Origin: Dromiciops gliroides
Taxonomy: Eukaryota; Chordata; Mammalia; Microbiotheria; Microbiotheriidae
Direction: 5' to 3'
Assembly: GCF_019393635.1 (NCBI RefSeq)
Contig: NC_057861.1
Coordinates: 544,828,711-544,892,710 of the forward strand
DNA: 64,000 nucleotides
Below are positions 55,085 to 64,000 of this stretch, piece after piece; within the stretch, counting starts at the first letter, position 1; each line of letters starts with the position of its first letter. A program made the position numbers and the translations under genes. The notes below the pieces were generated by a model. It made no database searches. It was not told the origin of the DNA and saw only the letters and a program-made list of their open reading frames with translations.

Positions 55085-55660
55085 TTATGGTCTTCTCTCT
55101 CTTCAGAGATGACTGCGGCCACAAAATTAAAAGACACTTGCTCCTTGGAAGGCGAGCTATGGCAAATCTGGACTGCATACTAAAAAGCAGGGACATCACC
55201 TTTCCAACAAAGGTCTGTATAGTCAAAGCTATGGTTTTTCTAGTAACAATGTGTGGCTGTGAGAATTGAACTACAAGGACAGTTGAGTGCTGTAGAATCA
55301 ACACTTTCAAACTGTGGTGCTGGAGAAGACTTTTGAGAGCCCCCTGGATAGCAAGGAGTCCAAATCAGTCAATACTTAAGGAAATTAATTCAGGCTATTT
55401 CCTAGTAGGCCAAATACTGAAACTGGAGCCACATAATAAGAAGACTGAAATCATTGGAAAAGACCCTGATATCGGGAAATATTGAAGGCAAAAGAAAAAG
55501 GGACAGCAGAGGATGAGATGAATAGATAGTATCATGGAAACAATGAACATGAACTTGTACAGACTTTGAGAAATAGTAGAGGATAAAAGGGCCTGGAGTG
55601 CTGTGGGTCATGGGGTCACAAAGAATCAGACATGCCCTAAATGACTGAACAACAATGCAA
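55085..55660 (+). mobile_element. RTE (Bov-B-like) LINE 3' fragment
   Basis: The + strand reads IKRHLLLGRRAMANLDCILK, SRDITFPTKVCIVKAMVFLV and then, with frame changes, LWCWRRLLRAPWIA and NQSILKEIN. These are the C-terminal landmarks of RTE-type reverse transcriptase ORFs. The end, ggtcatggggtcacaaagaa tcagacatg, is the tail borrowed by the SINEs at 17447, 44385 and 47465. Confidence 0.85.
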
Positions 55661-56830
55661 CAAAATTCTGTACTCTTCCACAGCAAACTCCTTTCTTTTT
55701 CCTTTGGTCTCAGGTCTAGTATGATTCATGGACCTCACCTTGCCCTGGTAGTGGAGTTTTCCTCTGGTTAACTACAAAAAGTGGTTAACTACAAAAGCCT
55801 GGGGACCTAAAATTGCTGAATCCACAGAGGTCACAGAGGTGCTCCAGGCCAGCACACATAATGTGGGAGGATATAGAGGGAGGGGAAGGAATAAGGGTGG
55901 AAATCTTTGGGGAAGTAGCAGGAATAATGGGCTGGTAAGTTGATCTTCAAATATCTTTTCTATAAAAATTAACTTGTTGCAGGTTCTTTCACTTCTTGTT
56001 ATTGCTGGGTTTCTGTATCTGGAACTCTTTATTCATATTATTAGGTATGGTAAAGGGGGAAACTATCTCTAGGAGACTTCTCACTTCATCTTCTTCCCAG
56101 AATTTGTCCCTCTCTTTATTTTATTTGACTATTAGTATTTGCTGCAAGGGAGGATGTATTCTTATTGGAGGGAGGTGGGGTTCAAGGGAATTGAGAAGAG
56201 ACAGATGATAGTAACAGTGATACCAAAAAAAGAAAAACAATAATATGACCAAACCACATTTTAAAAAGGCAAAGAAGAGAATAGAAGAAAGTTCAGAGAA
56301 AGAGAGACAAGTAGGACAACTTTGAAACTAATGTGTTAAATTTCTGGTATTTTTTTTTAAATGAGGACATAACAGATTTGCAGGTTCATACATAGCCTCC
56401 TTTTTCTGTTTTTCTTTGTGTGGCGGAACCTTCGTATTTCTTTGTTTTTGTCAGGTTCAGAATAAAAACAACAAGAACAAATTGCCCTAAAGCAGTTTAA
56501 CAGAAAGGAGGTATGCTTTCTTTAACTTTAATGCTATGTTAACACTGACTCTTGCAGTTGAACAGAGACTCTTTTTTTGTCTCGGTGTTGAATTGTATCA
56601 TTTTTCATCTTTGTATCTTCAATTTATATTATAGAAGCTGTGTCAGTTTTATGTGGGCACAGAGTGGGATGCTATCTCTGGAAGGAGTAGCTAGGCTTCT
56701 AAGACTACAAATCACTGAGAGCATGGCTGTGTTTGTATCTCCAACTGGCCTAGATAGAGCCTTCTTGCTCCTTTCAATTTTGCCCTTTCCCTTCACTCTT
56801 CCTTCCCCCTTTTTTATGGGTAGTTCCAAC
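55661..56830. other. no gene or repeat recognised
   Basis: About 1.2 kb of sequence that looks mostly unique. No exon-like open frame with recognisable similarity. Confidence 0.3.
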
Positions 56831-56837
56831 ATAATTT

Positions 56838-56945
56838 AATATATATGTGTATATAAATATGTATGTATATAGACACATACATACATGCATGTATGTGTTT
56901 CTATATGTCTCTGTATAGGTATGAGTATATATATACATGTCACTC
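56838..56945 (+). repeat. imperfect (ATGT/ATAC)n simple repeat
   Basis: tatatatgtgtatataaata then acatacatgcatgtatgtgt and similar units. Confidence 0.85.
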
Positions 56946-57153
56946 CAGTGGCAGGTAAACTAGATTGGTCTTTTAAGGGGGAGAGGCCAATTGCCTATTT
57001 TGTTTCTTCAAATATAAGAAAGGGGGAAATAGCATCAGAGTAATATACTTGTACTACTACAACCTGATGAGGTTGAGTGGGGATATATTTTCCTGAGTTT
57101 CTCACATGAAATGGAGACAGAAGAAAATAGCATGTTGTATCTTATTAACTTTT

Positions 57154-57293
57154 GGGGGGGGGCGCAATTAGAGTTAAGTGACTTGCCCAGGGTCACACAG
57201 CTAGTAAGTGTCAAGTGTCTGAGGCTGGATTTGAACTCAGGTCCTCTTGAATCCAGGGCTGTTGCTTTATCTACTGAGCCACCTAGCTGCCCC
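57154..57293 (-). mobile_element. marsupial CORE-SINE, reverse
   Basis: Complete; perfect tatcttattaactttg/t-type duplication on both sides. Confidence 0.95.
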
Positions 57294-57418
57294 ATATCTT
57301 ATTAACTTTGATGTTAATTCCTTTAATTTCCTAATTAGTAAAATGATTTTATTGCATTTTATTTGCCCATGAGCTTCTCATTGCATTTTAACCCTCAAGC
57401 TTAAAAAGCTAGTCATTA

Positions 57419-57588
57419 GGGGGCAGCTAGGTAGTGCAGTGGATAAAGCACTAACCCTGGATTCAGGAGGACCTGAGTTCAAATCCGGCCTCAGACACTT
57501 GACACTTACTAGCTGTGTGACCCTGGGCAAGTCACTTAACCCTCATTGCCCCACCAAAACCCCAAAAAAACAAAAAACAAAACAAAAA
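57419..57588 (+). mobile_element. marsupial CORE-SINE
   Basis: Near consensus; aaaagctagtcatt / aaaagctagttatt flank it. Confidence 0.95.
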
Positions 57589-57649
57589 AAAGCTAGTTAT
57601 TGGACCAGCCTGGCTTAGGCCTGGTCCAAAACAACATACTAGGGACTTA

Positions 57650-57765
57650 AAATGTATTCTTGAAATTGAAGAGAATTTAATGATCATCTAGTCCAAATCC
57701 TATCTATTTTTCAAATATGAAAAATGAGGCCCAGAGAGTTGAACTTATTGCCCAAGGTAAATAAG
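57650..57765 (-). mobile_element. MIR-like remnant
   Basis: gatcatctagtccaaatcct and gaggcccagagagttgaact. Confidence 0.6.
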
Positions 57766-58475
57766 CATTGAGACTGTTTAGTACTTTTCCTATCATACAA
57801 CTTAATTTGTCAAATAGCTGCTTCCTCAGGCTGTCTGCCAGTTGGGGCTGGTGGAATGATGCTGGCCCACTTCACTTTCCAATATGTATTCCCTAATAAA
57901 CACTTGTGCACTGGCAAAACTTTATTTGCCAGGTTGCTATGGCAAAGGATTTTTCACTGCAATTAAACACATATAAGGTATGCTTCTACCAACTATAGTT
58001 GTATGTGTATTTTTCCTGAAACCTTGAGAATTTTACAAAGAAGACAAGAGGAGATTGAAAAAATTGGAATAGAACATATGCAAAATTAAAATGCATGGGC
58101 CATGCGCCCAGAATTATCTCCCCAGCAAAACTCAATATGCTCCATGAAGTCAGGAAATTGATATTTGAGAAGAAAACAGACATGGAGACACAACCATTGT
58201 AAGGAAGATTTCAAAATAATAAACAAGCCTCTAAGAATAAAAATAAGTGCTTAAAGCAGGCAAAGCACACAAATAAGGCAAACCAGCTGCTAATAAAATT
58301 TGAGAAATTTCAGAATATCATATAAGCTAAATAATTAAAGATTCCAAAAGGTTCTTTCAGAAACACTAGGGGAAAAATAGGCAGAAAGACTGAAGGTTAG
58401 TTAATTCATGTTATTTTCCTACCATTAACAGAAAGGAAGTCTAAGAAGCTTACAGAGTTATTGAAATGTCAGAAG
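57766..58475. other. no gene or repeat recognised
   Basis: About 700 bp, A-rich in the right half, possibly a very decayed LINE. Confidence 0.3.
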
Positions 58476-58479
58476 AAAC

Positions 58480-58775
58480 TTTGTTTAGAATGACTTTTAG
58501 GACTAATGATAAAGTGTACTATCCACCTCCAAAGAAAGAGCTGATATTGATTGAACTCAAACTGAAGCATGCTATTTTTTTACTTTCTTTCATTTATTTC
58601 TTTTATTAAGGTTTTCTTATATAAAATGACTAATATGATAATGTTTTATATAACCACACATGTATAACCTATATCTGATTGCTTTCTGCTTCAGGGAGGA
58701 CTTAGGGGAGGGAGAGAAGGAAGGAACTTAAAACTTTAAATTAAAAATGTTTATCATTATTTTTTATAAAAAGAA
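58480..58775 (+). mobile_element. L1 3' end
   Basis: ctaatgataaagtgtactat, cacctccaaagaaagagctg and the 3' UTR ending aacttaaaactttaaattaa; homologous to 4300-4608. Confidence 0.8.
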
Positions 58776-58859
58776 TGGCTTTTAAAAACTATTTAGTTTA
58801 ATAATTGAAATAAAATTGTATGTACTTCCCTCTGAAAGAATAGCTAAAGACAAACCTAA

Positions 58860-59170
58860 CAATTTAAACATGAAATGAAAATGGACTAGATTCTCCAATA
58901 AAAATAATCACAGAAGATATTAAAAAATAAAACCCAGCAATATTCTTATATGAAATACATTTAATCCAGGAAAGTTCAAATAAACTCAAAATGAGAATAT
59001 TGTCTAAAATTTACCTTGTTATTGCCAAATCATGAAAAGCAGGAGTAGCACTAATGGCAGTTGAATTCATATAAGAAAGTGCTAAAAGGCATCAGTAAGG
59101 ATATTGTATTACAAGGATCTACATGAAAATGAGAGTATTTTTATTTTAAATATATACATGCATTAACTAA
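58860..59170 (+). mobile_element. L1-like endonuclease-region fragment, very decayed
   Basis: ggactagattctccaataaa (GLDSPIK-like) and aaaagcaggagtagcactaa (KAGVAL-like) are L1 ORF2 N-terminal landmarks. Confidence 0.5.
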
Positions 59171-59189
59171 CTTTATTTCAAAAGTTGTT

Positions 59190-60300
59190 GTTTCAAGGCA
59201 ACAAGCATTTGTTAAGTATCTACTATGTTCTAAGAACTGTACTAAATACTGGGAATACAGAGAAGGTAAATAATAATCCCTGCTTTCAAAGAACTCTCAA
59301 CCTAATGGGAGAAATAACATGCAAACAATTATATAAAAGAAAACCTATATAAGATAATTTTGGAGATAATCAACTGAGGGAAGACTCTAGCATTGCAGAG
59401 TATCATATGAGAATTTCTGAAGAAAGTTGGATTTTAGCTGGAAGTTGAAGGAAACTAGAGAAATCAGGAATTGGAGATGAGAAGGAATAGCATTCCAGCC
59501 ACGAGAGTGACAGTTTTATATGCAGGGAGATAGGAGGTATAGTATCTATATACAACAAGGAGTCCAAGTTCATTAGATCATAGAGTGTATGTCCTGGAAA
59601 GGTAAAAGGGTGTCAAGTTATGAAGGACTTTGAATACTGAACAGAGGATATTTTATTTGATTCTTGAGGTAATAGGGAGATGCTGAAGTTTTATTACATG
59701 TGTATATATGTATGTGTGTGTGTGTGTGTGACATAGTCACATCTGAGCTGTAAGATCAGTTTGACAGGTGGGTGGATTAGAGAGAGACTTGTGGCAGGGA
59801 GACCAACCAGCAGGCTACTGAAATAGTTCAGGTATGACTGATAAAGGTCTACAGCAGGGTGGTGTCAGAAGAGAGTGTTAGAAAAGTGTCAGAAGAGAGA
59901 AGGTGGCATATATAAGAAGTTATCATGAGGGGGCAGCTAGGTGGCACAGTGGATAAAGCACTGGCCTTGGATTCAGGAGGACCTGAGTTCAAATCCAGCC
60001 TCAGACACTTGACACTTACTAGCTGTGTGACCTTGGGCAAGTCACTTAACCCTCATTGCCCTACCAAAAAAAAAAAAACATTAAAAAAAAAGTTATCATG
60101 AAGGTAAAATTGATAGGACTTGGAAACAAATTGAATATGGGAGAAAAGAGTCAAAAGTTGATAATGATACCTAGGTTTCAAACCTAGCTGATAAAGAGAA
60201 TGGTAGTGTCCTTGATGGTAATAAGAAAGATAAGAAAAGGGAAGGGTTTGGGGATAAAAAGAATCAAGTCACCTCACCATTTGTAAGCTATTAAAATTAA
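59190..60300 (+). mobile_element. ancient long repeat with nested SINE
   Basis: agcatttgttaagtatctac, tgggaatacagagaaggtaa, ggattttagctggaagttga, gaccaaccagcaggctactg and cctaggtttcaaacctagct follow the same order as 39895 and 9030. Confidence 0.65.
59929..60091 (+). mobile_element. marsupial CORE-SINE
   Basis: Near consensus; aagttatcatga on both sides. Confidence 0.96.
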
Positions 60301-60599
60301 GCTTTAAATTAATCTATTGAAACTTTAATAGCTTAACATTGCACTAAGTCTTTTGGGACATCATGTATATTTAGTACTGGCAGGGCTATCCACAGAAAAA
60401 GGAGAAAGAAGAGTTAAGGGGGAGTGGCAAAAGGGAAAGAATGGGGAAGGACCTGCTTCAAGGCTAGTAGAGGGGTCAGATTAGCCAGTGCCAGTGCCAG
60501 TGCCAATGCCTGCTCAAATAAAAGCAGTATAGGGAAAAAGATCACACTACAGAAATTGTTGTGAACTGCCTTTTGGATATCACAAAGGAAAATTCCATA

Positions 60600-61430
60600 A
60601 ATGTCTTAAATTCACCATGTCCAAAACAGAACTTATTATCTTTACTTTTTGACCCAGCAATACCACTACTAGGTCTATATCCCAAGGAGATCAAAGGAAA
60701 AGGACTCATATATGTACACAAAAGTATTTGTAATGATTCTTTTTGTGGTGACAAAGAGTTGGAAATTGTGGGAATTCCCATCAATTAGGGAATGGCTGAA
60801 CAAGTTATGGTATATGAATATGATGGAATGGTATTGTGTTGTAAGAAATGATGATAGAGATGGTTTTAGAAAAAGATGGGAAGACATATGAATTGATGCC
60901 AAGTGAAGTGAGCAGAAGTACTAAAACAATTTACATAGTAACAGTAATAATATAATGATAACCAACTGTGAAAGACTCAGTAATTCTATCAATTTAATGA
61001 TCTACTACATCTCCAGTTATAATTAAAAATGCCATCCAGGGGCGGCTAGGTGGCGCAGTGGATAAAGCACCAGTCCTGGATTCAGGAGTACCTGAGTTCA
61101 AATCTGGCCTCAGATACTTGACACTTACTAGCTGTGTGACCCTGGGCAAGTCACTTAACCCCTATTGCCTGGCAAAAAAAAAAAAGCCATCCACCCATAG
61201 ATAAAGAACTAGACTGAGTGCAGATTGAAGCATATTTTTTCTTTTCTTTATTTTTCTTGCCCCCTCCCAACATGGCTATCACAGAAATGTTTTTGCATGA
61301 CTGCATATGTATACATATATACATATATATATACACATATTCATACATACATACATATGACACTTTGAGTGCACTGAATTTAGCTGTCATTGTGGAGAGC
61401 AACTGAGTGAGTTGAGCCATTATATTTTAT
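60600..61430 (+). mobile_element. L1 3' end with nested SINE
   Basis: FDPAIPLLGLYPKEIKGKG (about 60650-60705), then the conserved tail of ORF2 and a 3' UTR with gactgagtgcagattgaagc and caacatggctatcacagaaa. The 3' UTR subfamily is like 46285-46645. Confidence 0.85.
61038..61185 (+). mobile_element. marsupial CORE-SINE nested in L1
   Basis: Complete; gccatcca occurs on both sides next to A runs. Confidence 0.95.
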
Positions 61431-63530
61431 TTCTGATGAAAAATGAACTGAGATAACTTGTATTCTGTCAGGAAGACATTTTGAGGAGCATTCCTGAGGG
61501 GGAATTAAGAGAGGAACTGCCACCCTGAGGGAATTGAATTGTTGGATTGTAGTTCCAGTGTTTTGGGACAGGCATTATTTGCAGCTGTTGAACACCCTAT
61601 GGCCTTTCTCACAGCCTGTTACGTTGCTTAAATATTTATTCTATTTATTATCTATTACTGTTAATAAATTGCATAGTTAGTAATGTTAATGTTTGTTTAA
61701 GACTGAGTTTGGGGTTTGCACCTGAGAGAGAAGAGATAGCTTATGGGAAAGGAGGTTCCCTCAGTTTTAACCAGGGTGAGGACTCAAAACTAACTAATTA
61801 AAAAGAGATTTTTTTCATTGTTAAGTAATTTTGGAGGTAATTTCTGATCATCCTTACTAGATTGAACACAGTGAAAGAAAAGTCATTTATGAGGTAAGAA
61901 ATTATATAGAAATACTGTGGAATGAGGATTCAGGATGTTTGTCCTCCAGAGTACCTGGGAGGCATTTCTCTCATATTGCATCATCTATACATTTTATAAT
62001 TATCTGTCTATGGGATGCATTCTATGAACATAATAGAATCTTATGAATATTATTATTCCATAAAAATCAATATGCTCTTGTCTCCTTATTCTATTACCAC
62101 TATTCCCTTTCCAAAACTCCAACCCAGGATTTCTCCCATCAACCTTCTCTCTTATTTGCTGCTGAAGCAGATGGAGTCAGTTATACACTGTGATGATTAG
62201 GTCCCCTCTATATGTGTGCTATTTATAATGTGATCATGGCTATCATGACAGGTGAGCCTGCCCCTGATCTTCACTAGGGCACTTCCAGGGGCACAGGTGT
62301 TAGACAATTTAATTCATATCCAGGATCTTGCCAAAAAGGGCATAAATTAAATACAGATTCAATGTACAACATAGATTAGGTATAGGGCAGCAATTTATTT
62401 GGCTAAAAGTGTCGAGAGTAATTAGAGCAAACAGGTGAGCCTCATCTTTGGGACCATGGGCCACTTCTAGTGGACCATGTATATTCTGCTCACACCGAAG
62501 TGCTTGGTGCTTTGAGATGATGTAGCAAACTTTCTGTCATCTGTCAAGTGTCTGTCTGTGTCTCTCTGTCTCTGTGTCTTTCTCTGTGTGTCTTTTTCTG
62601 TGGTCTGTCTTTTCCCTCTTTCTTGGACTTGCTAATAGGGGATGGATGGATTTATATCTGTTAGTTTCAGTCTATTCAGTAAAGGAAGAGCCAAGATATT
62701 CTGCTAAGAGGGGTCCTTGGGAAATGGGGAGCTTGAGGAGAGAGGTGTAGAGCTGTTGTTGTGGGGATCTTGATACCCTTTCCCATCTAGAGAGTAATAC
62801 AGCACTGCCTCTTCACTCTTTCCCTCAACTTACACTCAAATTGAAGGTTGGTCCTGAAAGAAATCAAAGTCTTAAGTGGATGAATAAAGCACCTTTAATT
62901 GAGACAACAGGGTAGCAAACCTTCTCTCTGGCCTTCTATTGTTCATGTTTCTTTCAAGGTGCATCTGAGGTAAAAAAATCATTCTCTGTTGGGATAAGGC
63001 AAGGAATATATTGCCCCCAAAAGCCATTGCAGTGAGAATTCCCCATTTTTATAAAGAACATGCTAAGGAACTTAAAGAGTCTTAAAATGATTCATCCTTT
63101 ATATTTATTCACCATTTGTTGGGTTTGGCAAGAAACACCTGATGAATACATTTGATTTGGGAGCATGGAGTACTAATAAAGAAGACAGTGTCAGAGAATG
63201 TGACTTTGAACACCATCTAGGTTTTTGCTCTGAGAGTCAGAATCATCTAGTTGCTAGAAAGTGATTTTGGTGTTGTGGGTGGTTAGTAGACACAGAGTGC
63301 GTGTTGGTCACTCTGTGATATCAATGCCAAGTGATCATCCAAAGTTGAGGTGAGGGACCCCTCTGTATAGTCAGAAGAAGAATTTGAATATAAAAAGTTG
63401 GTCATAATATGTTGAGGAATGCTATTTCAGCTTCAAAGTTGAAACCAGAAAGAAGGAGCTTTTTTTTCTTCATTGTCATTCACTAGACCTTTACCGAGGA
63501 TGAATCAAAAAAGACACTTGAAAAGTATCT
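61431..63530. other. 2.1 kb without a recognised gene
   Basis: Includes a TCTG/TCTC simple repeat (about 62555-62625) and a stretch with LTR-like texture (62170-62760, cagcaatttatttggctaaa). No host exon or well-defined element could be identified. Confidence 0.3.
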
Positions 63531-63534
63531 TGTG

Positions 63535-63717
63535 GGGGCAGCTAGGTGATACAGTAGATAAAGCACTGGCCCTAGATTCAGGAGAACCTGAGTTCAAATC
63601 CAGCCTCAGATACTTGATACTTATTAGCTGAGTGATGCTGGACAAGTCACTTAACCCTCATTGCCCCACAAAAACAAAATAAAACAAAACAAAAACAAAA
63701 ACAAACAAACAAACAAA
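63535..63717 (+). mobile_element. marsupial CORE-SINE
   Basis: Complete but diverged; long (AAAAC)n(AAAC)n tail. Confidence 0.93.
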
Positions 63718-64000
63718 TCCAAAATGTAGCTTATGAAATGAGACAACCATTTCCATGTTCCCTTGGTCTCTTCATGATGCTCAGTGGTGGTTTATTTGGA
63801 AAGAGTATTCCCAGAGTTCAGGACGTGAAGAACTAAAGGAAGATTATTCCAGAAGGCAATGGGGGGATTTTCCAGGTTCCCATTTGGATTTGGGGTCTTA
63901 TTTGTTTATTTTTTAGGTATAGAAAGAAAAGAGAGAGAAGCAGTGGCCTGCCATCAAGATATTTTCCAGACCTACATTATAAAAGCCACATAATCTTGAC
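63718..64000. other. no feature recognised
   Basis: Last 280 bp of the window; no exon or repeat identified. Confidence 0.3.

Noticed and set aside
39100-64000. Exons of ANKS4B, the gene expected next to CRYM in mammals
   Set aside because: I looked for its ankyrin-repeat and SAM-domain coding sequence and found none; if synteny holds it must lie beyond the window.

Overview
The window is mammalian nuclear DNA from a marsupial. Two things show this. First, the window is saturated with one tRNA-headed CORE-SINE: I count about 33 copies, with a body of roughly 135-150 bp, an A-rich tail and usually clear target-site duplications (TSDs). It matches the marsupial SINE family known from opossum and Australian marsupials. 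Second, the only intact gene, CRYM (mu-crystallin), is very close to the human protein and has the same length. I cannot tell from this sequence whether the animal is an American or an Australian marsupial.

The gene: CRYM lies on the + strand, with coding exons from 27346 to 38814 and a 314-codon reading frame in eight coding exons. All seven introns are GT-AG and every exon joins in phase. A TATA box (27200), a near-palindromic Maf-type element (27211-27223), a GC box and a polyadenylation signal (39054) frame it. The protein is the NADPH-dependent, thyroid-hormone-binding ketimine reductase that became a lens crystallin in some marsupials.

Layout. 1-5640: layered L1 LINE pieces carrying a 1.1-kb composite retro-insertion (which contains an antisense COXFA4L3/NMES1 pseudogene), a solo LTR fossil and SINEs. 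5640-6060: a CpG-rich, promoter-like island with NRF1-like and CACGTG sites and no recognised gene. 6300-26300: SINEs, MIR and L2 remnants, an ancient long repeat, L1 pieces (including a young, openly readable 3' end at 24.4-25.7 kb) and microsatellites. 26300-39100: CRYM promoter, exons and repeat-rich introns. 39100-64000: no host exon recognised. This part holds L2, L1, RTE and SINE copies plus several solo LTR fossils, three families of which occur as pairs (34/40 kb, 47/50 kb and 48/51 kb).

I see no operons, CRISPR arrays or functional RNA genes, and no strong candidate for a new biological system. The best leads are the Maf-like element in the CRYM promoter, the TSD-bounded chimeric retro-insertion near the left end, the orphan CpG island, and the paired LTR fossils around CRYM exons 6-8.
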